From Chlamydiales bacterium (GTDB lineage: Bacteria > Chlamydiota > Chlamydiia > Chlamydiales > JACRBE01): a stretch of 56,652 nucleotides of DNA. The translations under genes were made by a program, and so were the position numbers. Below, in pieces: positions 40,991-50,747 of this stretch. Location of the stretch: the NCBI GenBank assembly GCA_016213235.1, contig JACRBE010000047.1, forward strand, positions 1-56,652, written 5' to 3'. Each line of letters starts with the position of its first letter. The first letter of the stretch is position 1. The notes under the pieces are model-generated. The model saw only the letters and a program-made list of their open reading frames with translations. It did not search any database and had not been told where the DNA came from.

Positions 40991-41006
40991 AAAAAAACAA
41001 AAAAGA

Positions 41007-43121
41007 TTATTCCGGGCAGACGAATCCAAGGTGCTGGATAGGGGAGTCTTTACCGATATGTAGTTGGTTAGAGAAGAACCTTCGATAAACATTAAGACCC
41101 TCTTTAGCATTTCTAATCACAAAGAAACAATTTGAAATCCACTCTGAGCCTTTGATGGTACCGGATCTTAGATTGCATTGAAAACGGGATGTGATTTTGT
41201 CTTTCCAATATTCTACTGAGCCAAAGAGTAAAATGGGGGTTGGCTCAACAATGCCTACTTTCCTTCTTATTTCTTCTAAGGCGTATTCAAAATCGGTACC
41301 AATTCCTCCTGTTAAAAAGATAGGAAGATCCAGATGAAATTCAGCCTGTCTTTCTACAAGGTGATCTAGCCGGTAAGTCATTTTAGCCTGGATATAGGGA
41401 TTGACCTGTTGCTCATTGATTACTTTATCATTGCCGGAGGAAAAATCAATGATGTTAGCACAAGATAAAATATTTAATTCACAGGCAACCTGATTACCAA
41501 CACTCATAGCGCCAGGTCCTCCTCCTGTAACTAAAGCAAGAGGAGTCTCTTTATTTAAGAGAGAATGTTCAAAATCGTTTTTCATTTCGATTAAGCCTTT
41601 TAATAACTCCTTTAACTCTCCCAAGAAAGTTCCCTCTAATAAATTAGAACCATATACACCAATAGTTGTTGCATGTAAAAAGGTATTAACCTGATTCACC
41701 GGGACAAACATTCCCGTATCTTTTTCTGGTTTCATCACATATTTTAATAACAGATTAGAAACGGTATCTACCCAAAATACCGGGATGCATAACTTTGATA
41801 GATCCACGAGCATCGAACGATCTTCATGGGAAAAGTACATTCCAAATGATCTGGATGGATATTGAAAATAAATACCTTTTAAATTGGCTTGTACCTGATC
41901 GCTAAGTAATATTTTTTTCATGCGAGGAGATGGAAAATAACGGGTTAATAATACTCCTTGTGATGTGATTTGATTATGTTGAATCGCTTCTAAAAAAACA
42001 TACTCTGGCTGTTTTTTAATATACTTATCTACCATGAGAGCCATGCGCTCAGGATTTTCCTCTTTAGGAAATTCTTCTTTATGCGATTCACTGGCTATCC
42101 AACTATCTTCTGTTAAATGAAGAAGTTGTTCTCCTTTTACAATGTAGATGGCAGTTTTATGATGCAGAGGGTAAGGAGCTGTAGAAAAAGCCTTGAAGAG
42201 ATAATTTGGATCTTCCAGCGATGTTTTTAATTGATCTCTATCGGAGAAAAACACATGTTCTTTGTAAGGGGATAGAGTGTAAAATTCTAGAGGAATATAC
42301 TCGATTTCCTCTTCTGACTCTCCATATACTTCATAGATATCACCGGAGGCATGTGTATCTGGTTGCAGTATGGAGGCGCTGGTATGTTTCACCCCTTTTG
42401 GTAAATATTCATCAATTACTTTTCCAAATACGGTTCGAATATGCAAAGGTGGTGTTCTTACCAGCAGTAATTCATTTTGTCTCACCACCCTTTTTGCATC
42501 TTCCTTCCATATTTGATACAGTCTTAGCAAATATCGCAGGCTAATATCATTTATCTCTAGAGCTTTTACAATGGTAGGAATAAAATAATTAATTTCGTCT
42601 TCGTAGGTAAACACACCCTTTTTTAGTGGGATAACAGCAATGGTCCTACCATCTCTTTTTTCTAAATGCAGAGGATCTTGTTCAGGAGATAAGCCAAAAG
42701 ATAATAAAGGTCTGCCAAAACGATCAGATCTTCCAAGCATTCGAAGCAAATAGTCAGGGTTTCTTACTATTCTATTTTCATCCAGAGCAAACAACTTTCC
42801 AATAAAATCTCCCACTTTTAAACGGTGTAACAAAAGATAAGCAAGATGTCCAATTGCTGTAATCTTAACCGTAACATGCGCTTGTCTTAATCGTTTTGAT
42901 AAAGAAATATTTGTTGCTATTGTCTCAATACCTATTTGAGCAAGCACGCTTTTTAAGTTAAATAAAAGATGTTCATTTGGAAGAGAAAATCCAACAAAGT
43001 TCGGCGCTATCTCATCAATAAGGACCTCTGCTTCTCTTATTTGATCATTGATATAAGTTAAATGTGTGATTTTACCATCTGGAGTGGTGAGATCATGAGA
43101 TTTAAAAAACCAAGTATTCAT
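41007..43121 (-). CDS. Large protein with a C-terminal LOG-like Rossmann domain (704 aa)
   Basis: The last about 230 residues have ALVTGGGPGAMSVGNQVA and IFLTGGIGTDFEYALEEIRR, which correspond to the GGGxxGLM-like and PGGxGTxxE motifs of LOG/lysine-decarboxylase-like nucleotide phosphoribohydrolases; the second reads TGGIGTDFEYALEE. The first about 450 residues are soluble and unrecognised (VGFSLPNEHLLFNLKS, LGRSDRFGRPLLSFGLSP). Proteins of this double layout occur in chlamydiae. Role unknown; nucleotide binding is likely. It is divergent from the MYG1-like gene across a 393-bp AT-rich gap (43122-43514) in which I see nothing certain. Confidence 0.7.
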   Translation of the reverse strand: MNTWFFKSHDLTTPDGKITHLTYINDQIREAEVLIDEIAPNFVGFSLPNEHLLFNLKSVLAQIGIETIATNISLSKRLRQAHVTVKITAIGHLAYLLLHRLKVGDFIGKLFALDENRIVRNPDYLLRMLGRSDRFGRPLLSFGLSPEQDPLHLEKRDGRTIAVIPLKKGVFTYEDEINYFIPTIVKALEINDISLRYLLRLYQIWKEDAKRVVRQNELLLVRTPPLHIRTVFGKVIDEYLPKGVKHTSASILQPDTHASGDIYEVYGESEEEIEYIPLEFYTLSPYKEHVFFSDRDQLKTSLEDPNYLFKAFSTAPYPLHHKTAIYIVKGEQLLHLTEDSWIASESHKEEFPKEENPERMALMVDKYIKKQPEYVFLEAIQHNQITSQGVLLTRYFPSPRMKKILLSDQVQANLKGIYFQYPSRSFGMYFSHEDRSMLVDLSKLCIPVFWVDTVSNLLLKYVMKPEKDTGMFVPVNQVNTFLHATTIGVYGSNLLEGTFLGELKELLKGLIEMKNDFEHSLLNKETPLALVTGGGPGAMSVGNQVACELNILSCANIIDFSSGNDKVINEQQVNPYIQAKMTYRLDHLVERQAEFHLDLPIFLTGGIGTDFEYALEEIRRKVGIVEPTPILLFGSVEYWKDKITSRFQCNLRSGTIKGSEWISNCFFVIRNAKEGLNVYRRFFSNQLHIGKDSPIQHLGFVCPE

Positions 43122-43514
43122 GCAATTTAAGCTTTTCTTGCATATTTATCATATTTTCTAATATCCAACAAGTTCGCTTTTTGTTCGCTAAAAAATGCAA
43201 AACACAGTAAAACAAGAGGTTTTTTTGTGGAAAGTTTGAATAGAAACTGTGCGGAATGTTTAAAAAAATTGTTACATCTTTATTTGATTTTTCCTTTGTT
43301 AAGATTCGGTTAAAAATAAAACAGCGTTACAACATATTGATTTTTACGTTGTTAAGAGTTGGTTTCCAAGATAAAAAAATGTAGAGGGAAAATCTGTTTT
43401 TGTAGAAAAAAAACGAACATTTTTTTGTTCATAATTTAGCTTCATAGTTTATTAAATTACACCTTTTCGATAATATGTATATCTTGCATTTAAACAATCG
43501 TGATTGTTTTTCTG

Positions 43515-44396
43515 ATGGACAATATAATTTTAAACAAAAGTATGGGTATACACGATGGCACATTTCATGCAGATGAAGTGACAGCTTGTGCATTACTTCT
43601 TTTATTCGATCAAATAGAGGAAAATAAAATTACCCGTACACGAGAAGACGAAAAATTAGCTCATTGTGAATTTGTTTGCGATGTAGGTGGTGTCTTTGAT
43701 CCTGCTATAAAACGATTTGATCATCATCAAGAAACTTATGAGGGAAATTTAAGTAGCGCTGGTATGGTTCTTGATTATTTACATGATAATGAGGTGATAT
43801 CATTTGATTTATATCACTATTTTAAACAAGCCATTATTGATGGTGTGGATGCCATTGATAATGGATTATATGAACCACCACTTGGTCATTGTACCTATTC
43901 CATGATTATCTCTAATTTCATGCCTTGCACCTATCTTGCAGAAAGCGATGCAATAGAAAAAGCCTTTTATATGGCGCTTCATTTTGCAATAGGTCATTTA
44001 AATAGACTGCTTGATAGATTTGATTACATCCAAACTTGTAAAGCCTATGTAGAAGACTCGATGAAAGGCAATCTGGAATATTTGATTTTTCATGAAGCAA
44101 TGCCATGGATGGAGGCCTTTTTTGCTTTAGGAGGTATAGATCATCCAGCTAAATATGTAATTATGCCATCCAGAAATCACTGGAAGTTAAGAGGAATACC
44201 ACCATCACTAGAGCATCGCATGCAAGTTAGAAAACCACTACCAAAAAAGTGGGCTGGACTACTAGGTGATGAGTTAAAAGAGGTAACAAATATTGAAGGT
44301 GCGATCTTTTGTCATAAAGGAAGATTTATTTCTGTGTGGGAAACAAAAGAGGCGGCCTTGCAAGCATTAAAAATGGCTTTAAAGGAGAAAGAATGA
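43515..44396 (+). CDS. MYG1 family (DHH-like) metal-dependent hydrolase/exonuclease
   Basis: 293 residues from the ATG at 43515; GTG 43500 is a longer option. Family motifs: GIHDGTFHADEVTACALLLL (metal-binding His and Asp), FVCDVGGVFDPAIKRFDHHQ, where DHH marks the family, and IDGVDAIDNGL. MYG1 proteins are nucleases in mitochondria and nucleus; bacterial ones are little studied. The stop overlaps the HIT gene start by 4 bp. Confidence 0.87.
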   Translation: MDNIILNKSMGIHDGTFHADEVTACALLLLFDQIEENKITRTREDEKLAHCEFVCDVGGVFDPAIKRFDHHQETYEGNLSSAGMVLDYLHDNEVISFDLYHYFKQAIIDGVDAIDNGLYEPPLGHCTYSMIISNFMPCTYLAESDAIEKAFYMALHFAIGHLNRLLDRFDYIQTCKAYVEDSMKGNLEYLIFHEAMPWMEAFFALGGIDHPAKYVIMPSRNHWKLRGIPPSLEHRMQVRKPLPKKWAGLLGDELKEVTNIEGAIFCHKGRFISVWETKEAALQALKMALKEKE

Positions 44397-44728
44397 CAAC
44401 GATTTTTGGAAAAATTTTAAAAGGAGAACTTCCTTGCACCAAGGTATATGAAAATGAACATGTTCTTGCTTTTAAAGATATTTATCCTCAGGCTCCTGTA
44501 CATATTCTTATTATTCCTAAAAAAGAGATATCTTGTCTTCAAGCAGTGGAAAAAAAAGATTTTTTTCTCATTACAGAAATGATTTATGCAGCGCAGGTAA
44601 TTGCTAAAAATTTTGGCATAGAAGACAATTATCGACTCGTAACAAATAATGGAGAAGATGCAGGACAAGAAATCTTTCATTTTCATTTTCATTTGATAGG
44701 AGGTGCATCATTAGGGCCTCTTTGTTAA
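44393..44728 (+). CDS. HIT family nucleotide hydrolase (HinT-like)
   Basis: 111 residues with AGGAGAAAG before the ATG. TIFGKILKGELPCTKVYEN, APVHILIIPKKEI and the catalytic HFHFHLIGG, i.e. the HxHxHxx triad. HinT-type enzymes hydrolyse AMP-lysine and similar phosphoramidates. Its codons near the end form the AGGAGG that can serve the next gene, and the two overlap. Confidence 0.92.
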   Translation: MTTIFGKILKGELPCTKVYENEHVLAFKDIYPQAPVHILIIPKKEISCLQAVEKKDFFLITEMIYAAQVIAKNFGIEDNYRLVTNNGEDAGQEIFHFHFHLIGGASLGPLC

Positions 44729-46437
44729 CAATCGCAATACTTGCAGGTAGCTATGTTTTTTCTAATGAATTACAGCTTGCAAATCAGATTGAATCGCATT
44801 TAACTATATCCGATTATACTACTGCACTCGTCAATGCAAAAAAAGCATTGGAGCTTTATCCGGATTCTTTATTGATAAAGACTCTTCTAATTAAGTCTCT
44901 TGCCAAAAATGAAGAGATGGATAAAGCCTTAACCATATTGAATAGTCTCGATAAAGAGTGGGATAAGAAGGATAACCAGTATATCCCTCTTATTGAAACA
45001 ATTTGCTGGGGTATTTTATCTAAACCACAAGATAATTTTGAACATCTACAAATGATTCATTTGATCGGGGCTTCTACTACACACGATTATAAAGGAGTGC
45101 AGATCTTATTAAGATGTTTAAAATCAACCAATGCGCTTATTCGTGCGCAAGCGATCAAGATTACGCCAACCTATCGAGATGATATATTACAGCAAGAGAT
45201 ACTCCATTTACTTAAAAAAGAAAAAAACTGGTTTGTGAAACTAGAGTTAATTAAAGCCGTTGGAGCAATGCAAATGAAAGAGGCAAAGCCATGGCTAAAA
45301 GAGATATTGGAAGATACTAAATATACACATGAAGAAAAAGCCCTTGCTATTCAATCATTAGTAACTATTTATGAACAAATTAACGTAGAAGAGCTTCAAA
45401 CACTATTAAATAGCCCACGATCTGGATTAAGGGAGCTTGGTGTAATGCTGATTACTCATTTAAAGCAACCAGGATTACTATCTTATTGCAGCAAGTTGTT
45501 ACTTGATTCCTCCCCTTATGTAAGGATAGCTGCTATCCATGCCTATGCATTGCTAAACTCGTTTTCTTATGAAGAAGAAATATTAGCTGGTATGAAAAAA
45601 CTCTTGTTAGATGATCATCCGATCGTATCGCTTTCTGCAGCTTGGGCGCTTACCCCTTATTCCCCCCATCTAACCAAACAGGTCTTCGAAGAGAAAATTA
45701 ATTCACCTCATCCAGAGATTAGATGGCTTTGTGCTACTATTATTTCAAGACAATTATCCTATTTTTCAGATTTTGCGAATGATATCCTTTTTCATCATGA
45801 AGATGATCTTGTAAAAATTAATATTGCACTTGGTTGCATTAAACATCGCATTTTTTTAAAGGAAGGTGGTGAGTGTATTGCAAACTTTTTAGAGCGTAGC
45901 TCATCCTATTTAATGACAGATTCTTTTACGCATCCCTTTTTTGACTTTATTGGAGACAATCAATCAAGACATTTACCACATATCCCAGATTATCCTAAAT
46001 TGATCAATGGATTAACAAGAATTGCACTTATACGGGATCTTTTTATCGTGGAACATAAGAAAAGTCTTGCGCTACTGAAAGATTATTTTCTTCATCACTT
46101 GTGGGGCCTTACCTTTGAGTCATCTATTACGCTGCTCCAAGAAGGAGATTTTCAATCTATTGAAAATTTAGAACGTTTATTGCAAGATGAAAATCCGAAG
46201 GTGAGAGTGCAAACGGCGCTAGCTCTTGCATTTGTATCTAAAGACAACACAGTAGTGCCCTTGCTTATTAATGCCTATAAAGAGTTGGATAGCAACATAC
46301 AGCTTTCTATGCTAGAAGCGCTTGGTTATATAGGATCAAAAGAGGCAATTGAGTTTTTAATTGCAAGATTGCAAGATCCCTTTCAGCTAACAAGAGTAGT
46401 TGCAGCCTCTTCGATTATTCAAAGCATTTACCATTAG
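44710..46437 (+). CDS. Exported HEAT-repeat protein
   Basis: About 575 residues. Repeating helical pairs (RIAAIHAYALLNSFSYEEEI, VSLSAAWALTPY, VRVQTALALAFVSKDN, LTRVVAASSII) are HEAT/PBS-lyase-type repeats, from about residue 110 to the end, after a TPR-like start. The start is unusual: AGGAGG at 44698-44703 is ideally placed for ATT at 44710, which would give MRASLLTIAILAGSYVFS, a good signal peptide; the first standard codon is TTG at 44722, too far from that site. Likely periplasmic scaffold; partner unknown. Confidence 0.75.
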   Translation: MRASLLTIAILAGSYVFSNELQLANQIESHLTISDYTTALVNAKKALELYPDSLLIKTLLIKSLAKNEEMDKALTILNSLDKEWDKKDNQYIPLIETICWGILSKPQDNFEHLQMIHLIGASTTHDYKGVQILLRCLKSTNALIRAQAIKITPTYRDDILQQEILHLLKKEKNWFVKLELIKAVGAMQMKEAKPWLKEILEDTKYTHEEKALAIQSLVTIYEQINVEELQTLLNSPRSGLRELGVMLITHLKQPGLLSYCSKLLLDSSPYVRIAAIHAYALLNSFSYEEEILAGMKKLLLDDHPIVSLSAAWALTPYSPHLTKQVFEEKINSPHPEIRWLCATIISRQLSYFSDFANDILFHHEDDLVKINIALGCIKHRIFLKEGGECIANFLERSSSYLMTDSFTHPFFDFIGDNQSRHLPHIPDYPKLINGLTRIALIRDLFIVEHKKSLALLKDYFLHHLWGLTFESSITLLQEGDFQSIENLERLLQDENPKVRVQTALALAFVSKDNTVVPLLINAYKELDSNIQLSMLEALGYIGSKEAIEFLIARLQDPFQLTRVVAASSIIQSIYH

Positions 46438-46445
46438 GAAACAAC

Positions 46446-47633
46446 GTGGCAGAGCTATTAGAAAAAATAACAAAAGCAAAAAACTGGCTGTTAGAGCATG
46501 AAATCGACGGTTGGCTTCTTTATTCTTTTCAAACCTCCAATGATATCTGCCTTGATTTTTTACAGCTTTCACAGGACTTGCATCAAACAAGAAGATTTTT
46601 TTATTTTATTTCTAAAACAGGGGAGATCACTGCCATTGTGCATTTTATTGAAAAACATTTGTATGCGCATCTTCCAGGCAGTGTTATTGTTTATAAAAGT
46701 TGTATGGAGTTAGATCAGGCCCTTGCAAGTATTATTAAAGGCAAACATAGAATCTGCATGGAATATTCCCATTACAATGCCATACCATATCTATCTAAAG
46801 TAGATGCCGGGATTTGGGAAAAAGTCACATCGTTTGGAGTAAAGGTTGTTTCTTCGGGAGAGATATTAGGAGAAGTTTTTTCTAAATTATCACTGCAAGA
46901 ATATCAGTCACATTTAGATGCTGCAAAGAACCTGGAAGAAATTGTATCACTGATTCCTTCATTTGTTCAACGTTACATGAAAAAAAACAAGATAATTTAT
47001 GAAATAGACTTGCAGGATTTTATTTTAGAGGAGTTTCATAAAAGAAATCTTGAAACTGAAGGGAAACCTATTTGCGCTGCCCAAGTTAATTCTAGTAATC
47101 CTCATTATCAGATTGTAGGAAAAGGTAAAAAAATAGAGCCACAGGGAATACTTCTTGTAGATCTTTGGGCAAAGTTAAAAGAGAAAAAGGCTGTTTTTGC
47201 AGATACTACAAAAATGTTTTATTTATCAAAACCAGTAGAAAATAAAGTAAAAGAGATGTTTTCTCTTGTGAGAGACGCGCAGCGATGCGCAGTAGAATTT
47301 ATTCAGCAAAGGCTTACTCATCACCAAATGATAAAAGGTTATGAGGTAGATCAAGTAGCAAGAGAGTGGATCTCCTCTCATGGATATGGAGCGTATTTTG
47401 TTCATCGTCTTGGACATAATATAGAAAGAGAGTTGCATGGCAGAGGTACTCACTTAGACAGCTTTGAAACGATTGATGATAGAGTATTGCAATCTAACAC
47501 CTTATTTTCTATTGAACCAGGTATCTATTTACCGGGAGAGTTTGGTATTCGTTTGGAACTCAATGCTTATATTGATCATGATCAAATCAACATCACAACG
47601 AAGCTTCAAGATGATTTATTGCTCATCATGTAA
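46446..47633 (+). CDS. M24 family metallopeptidase (Xaa-Pro aminopeptidase-like)
   Basis: 395 residues from a GTG 8 bp after the previous stop. Creatinase-like N-terminal domain, then the pita-bread catalytic domain with all five metal ligands: Asp in LLVDLWAKL, Asp in VFADTTKMF, His in VHRLGHNIE, Glu in FSIEPGIYL and Glu in IRLELNAYI. Likely a cytoplasmic dipeptidase or aminopeptidase acting before proline. Last gene of the run MYG1-HIT-HEAT-M24. Confidence 0.88.
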   Translation: MAELLEKITKAKNWLLEHEIDGWLLYSFQTSNDICLDFLQLSQDLHQTRRFFYFISKTGEITAIVHFIEKHLYAHLPGSVIVYKSCMELDQALASIIKGKHRICMEYSHYNAIPYLSKVDAGIWEKVTSFGVKVVSSGEILGEVFSKLSLQEYQSHLDAAKNLEEIVSLIPSFVQRYMKKNKIIYEIDLQDFILEEFHKRNLETEGKPICAAQVNSSNPHYQIVGKGKKIEPQGILLVDLWAKLKEKKAVFADTTKMFYLSKPVENKVKEMFSLVRDAQRCAVEFIQQRLTHHQMIKGYEVDQVAREWISSHGYGAYFVHRLGHNIERELHGRGTHLDSFETIDDRVLQSNTLFSIEPGIYLPGEFGIRLELNAYIDHDQINITTKLQDDLLLIM

Positions 47634-47634
47634 G

Positions 47635-48726
47635 CTAGGCATTTACAGGTGAGTTTTCCTGATCTGAGTTAATAACCATACTATCATCATCACTGTCAGG
47701 AATAGATAATCTCTCAATTGGGAGGCGACGCGTTGCTGGAATAGCGTTGTCTACAGATGGGATTCCAGCAGGCAATTCGCTATCCATCAGCCAGTCAACA
47801 ATTTCTTCCACGGAAGAGTCAAGAATAAATTTTCGAGGAATAGCCAGGTATTGTCCAGAAGAATCCTTCTTGAATCCAATCCAGTCTGCTCCTTGTGTAT
47901 CATCGATATCATGCACTCTGACATGTGTAGCGGCATTAAGAGGAGAAAAGAAAAAATGATTCGGTTGCCTTGTTGGCTCAATCATAGAGCAGGCTGCAAG
48001 GACGGCTAGTAGTTTTGCATGGATGAGTTTACTTGCACATTCATGATAATCTGCGGTAGCTAAATGATCAAGGACTTGAATCCCTTTTGCTTTTTGTACT
48101 AAATCTGTTTTGGGACCTTGAACTAGCCCCAATGTTTTTTTTAGGGCTGCAGAGGTGAACTGATACAATTTTTCTGCCGGCGCTACTTGCTCTGAGTACA
48201 TATAATAGTTAGCTAAGGGGAGAATAAAGCCTCTAATTGGCTCATCTGGACATAAAAAGGATATTTTGCCAAATGCCTCATCAAAATGATCCCCTATAAT
48301 ATCTCTAACCGCTTCTTCTAGTTCATCATTTGATTTTAAAGAGAGTTGGTGAGATAGCTGAATGATCGTTTTAGTTCTAGCTACGTCTAGATCACAAGCT
48401 GATTGTTGCTTATCCAAAGGCATATAAACATAATGATAGAATAGATCGGTTAACAAGGCAGAGATAATAATAGAAAGAGGAAGTGAAGCTAGGGAAATAA
48501 TAGCATTGAAGGCTGTTGTTGCCCCTACAATAATAACAAAAGCAACCGTTGCAACTACCTTAAGCACCAGATACATGTGAGATTCCAGTAGGGATTCATA
48601 ATAAACTTTATTTGGATTTACCACATAAAATTCGTGAAGTCCCTCTGCTTCATTGGCATGTTTTTCAACAGCCCTATCCACTTGATCAAAATAGGTAAAT
48701 ACAGGAGAAACAACTAGACCGCTCAT
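47635..48726 (-). CDS. Hypothetical membrane protein, 363 aa
   Basis: Not recognised. Two or three hydrophobic spans near the N-terminus (residues about 52-100: VLKVVATVAFVIIVGATTAF, LASLPLSIIISALLTDLFYH), then a 250-residue soluble part (LSHQLSLKSNDELEEAVRD, VHDIDDTQGADWIGFKKDS) with an acidic Ser-rich tail (PDSDDDSMVINSDQEN). The early paired helices with a large cytoplasmic tail resemble chlamydial inclusion-membrane proteins, but this is a topology argument only. Convergent with the peptidase gene, one base apart. Confidence 0.6.
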   Translation of the reverse strand: MSGLVVSPVFTYFDQVDRAVEKHANEAEGLHEFYVVNPNKVYYESLLESHMYLVLKVVATVAFVIIVGATTAFNAIISLASLPLSIIISALLTDLFYHYVYMPLDKQQSACDLDVARTKTIIQLSHQLSLKSNDELEEAVRDIIGDHFDEAFGKISFLCPDEPIRGFILPLANYYMYSEQVAPAEKLYQFTSAALKKTLGLVQGPKTDLVQKAKGIQVLDHLATADYHECASKLIHAKLLAVLAACSMIEPTRQPNHFFFSPLNAATHVRVHDIDDTQGADWIGFKKDSSGQYLAIPRKFILDSSVEEIVDWLMDSELPAGIPSVDNAIPATRRLPIERLSIPDSDDDSMVINSDQENSPVNA

Positions 48727-48885
48727 TTTTATTATCCTTATTTTTTTAGCGTCATTATAAGTCTGGGGGAGGATAAAACATAGTCAAATAAAAATTAATA
48801 AACAGATTGTAATAGACAGGAGTTAAAGAAAGATTTTGCATGATAGCAAAGTGTTTTTCTATGAAAAGCAATAACTGTTTTGGTT

Positions 48886-49653
48886 TTATGGACACCATTT
48901 ACCAGTTGTGCAAGCATAAATAGGAAAGATAGTCATAGAGGCAACACCATAAACTATCCCAGCTAGTGTATTAAAAGACCCTAGTAAAACATATCTATAA
49001 GATCTTTGAGCGATAATTGAACAATCAGTAGAAAAATGGGCAGTGGGAGGATAAGAAGCTGGACCAAACAAGATAGATAATACAAGTCCTGAAATAAGTT
49101 GAATGAGTCCCATGCTTATTATTCCGATTGCTGGGAAAATTCCAAGAAAAGGTACCTGTGTTTTAGCATATAGTACATCAAAAATAGGCCCTGCTATTCT
49201 TCCGATTTTATTAAAGATCTCATGAGGTGTTGATTCTTCATCAAGGCGTTCTTGGACAAATTGTATCTCTTCATGAATAGATAAATGATCATGAATTCCA
49301 TCAGAGTCCTTCAGCCTACAAATATGATTAGGATATCTAGACCAGTGCCAGCTTTTATGGTTGTCATAGTCAAGATGGCAAAGCGTAACACTTCGTAAAA
49401 ATAAGGGGTCTTGTGCATATTTTTTTAGAAAAACCAGTACTTCTTGACGTGTTTTACAATTGCCAGCTTCTTGTATTTTTATGTTTTGATGTAGAAGAAT
49501 ATCATTGGGACCTCCGCTTCCAGGAGGTGTTTGACCACCATCAAGCGTGAATCCATCACCGCGCTTATTTAAGCAAAGATCAATAGGTTTAGCCGCAATA
49601 TATACATTAAGAAACCTATTTATGAATCTAGTAGAGGCAAAAGGTATAGTCAT
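48886..49653 (-). CDS. Two-helix membrane protein, paralog B of a tandem pair
   Basis: 255 residues from the ATG at 49653 (MTIPFASTRF), chosen because the sister gene starts MTTPS; the frame is open 63 bp further, through a partly repeated segment encoding FINRF twice. Conserved with the sister: TRQEVLVFLKKYAQDPLFL, ESTPHEIFNKIGRIAGPIFD, GIISMGLIQLISGLVLSILF, CSIIAQRSYRYVLLGSF. Two hydrophobic regions at the C-terminal half. Unknown, lineage-specific; secreted effector or inclusion protein possible. Confidence 0.6.
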   Translation of the reverse strand: MTIPFASTRFINRFLNVYIAAKPIDLCLNKRGDGFTLDGGQTPPGSGGPNDILLHQNIKIQEAGNCKTRQEVLVFLKKYAQDPLFLRSVTLCHLDYDNHKSWHWSRYPNHICRLKDSDGIHDHLSIHEEIQFVQERLDEESTPHEIFNKIGRIAGPIFDVLYAKTQVPFLGIFPAIGIISMGLIQLISGLVLSILFGPASYPPTAHFSTDCSIIAQRSYRYVLLGSFNTLAGIVYGVASMTIFPIYACTTGKWCP

Positions 49654-49742
49654 TTTAATAAACCTATTTATGAATTTAATGTTGTTGTGATTATATTGAC
49701 ATTGATTATTTCTCAACAGAATTAAATAAAATGCAAATTAAA

Positions 49743-49948
49743 TTTTGACAGATGCAATAGAGCTTCTTTTTGCATTTGTGTAAATAAACTTTTTAATCCA
49801 TTAGACCTATTCATGGATAGGGAGGAAAAAATATCAATTTCTTTTAGAAAATGGGGAGGGTATTGAAAAATGGTCTCTAAGGATTCTCCGCTATATACAT
49901 AGGTGAGTAGCGCGGCAATGCCTCTAGATGTGAGCGCCTCACTATTTG
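49743..49948 (-). pseudogene. Duplicated 3' half of sufE without a start
   Basis: 206 bp aligned without gaps to 50754-50959, the 3' half of sufE, with about 16 differences (92% identical by eye). The frame is still open and reads as SufE (RGIAALLTYVYSGESLETIF, PHFLKEIDIFSSLSMNRSNG). It lacks the catalytic Cys and any start. It separates the two membrane-protein paralogs. Confidence 0.85.
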
Positions 49949-49968
49949 ATTTTTAAGGACACCATTTA

Positions 49969-50664
49969 TCAGCAACAATGCGTAGCAATATAACAAGGAA
50001 GGCGAAGAGGAGAGATAGCGGTAGCTGCAATGCTCATTATAACGCCTATTACTCCCGGTGCTAACATAGTAAAAGATCCATGTAGGATATATCTAGAGGA
50101 CCTCTCTGCAATAATTGCACAATTTTTAGAGCAAAGAGCGGGAATGCAAAATAGAATAGATATAGCAAGACCTGAAATGATTTGAAGTAGCCCAATGGTA
50201 ATAACAGCTATTGCAGCTCCAATCCCCACAACAGGAATTGTAAATACATTGCAATCTGCTAATTTCTCAATGATAGGTCCTATGGTTCTTCCAATTTTAT
50301 TAAAGAGCTCATGTGGAGTGGATTCTTCATCAATACGCCTTTGAACAAATTGAATCATATCGTGAATAGAATCGTGATGTATGGCTGCTGGATAACGATG
50401 GGCGCTACCACTACCACGTGGAATGAGACAACACATATTATTTGAATGATCTGGATATCTTGGATAATGCTCATGGTTAAAATGATGTTTTTCTAAAAAT
50501 GTAGTGTTGTGTTGGATTTGTTGTAAAAAAATAAGCACAGCTTGGCGTGTTGTACATTGACTAGCTTGTTGTAGGAGAGGATTTGGATTAGGTAGTGGAT
50601 GTGCGCCGGTATAGATATCAAAACAATCCCCGCTTGTTTTTAAGGTTATTGATGGGGTGGTCAT
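49969..50664 (-). CDS. Two-helix membrane protein, paralog A of a tandem pair
   Basis: 231 residues. Same plan as the gene at 48886: TRQAVLIFLQQIQHNTTFLE, ESTPHELFNKIGRTIGPIIE, AVITIGLLQIISGLAISILF, CAIIAERSSRYILHGSF, then a hydrophobic C-terminus with several Cys. Sequence identity is high only in these blocks. It sits between sufE and the sufE fragment on the same strand, 83 bp after the sufE stop. Confidence 0.65.
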   Translation of the reverse strand: MTTPSITLKTSGDCFDIYTGAHPLPNPNPLLQQASQCTTRQAVLIFLQQIQHNTTFLEKHHFNHEHYPRYPDHSNNMCCLIPRGSGSAHRYPAAIHHDSIHDMIQFVQRRIDEESTPHELFNKIGRTIGPIIEKLADCNVFTIPVVGIGAAIAVITIGLLQIISGLAISILFCIPALCSKNCAIIAERSSRYILHGSFTMLAPGVIGVIMSIAATAISPLRLPCYIATHCC

Positions 50665-50747
50665 GGTTATAATCCTTCATTTTTTAATCGCAATTATATC
50701 GCTGATCTGTGATTTTTTTATAGAATTAAAAAATGCTAATAAAAGTG

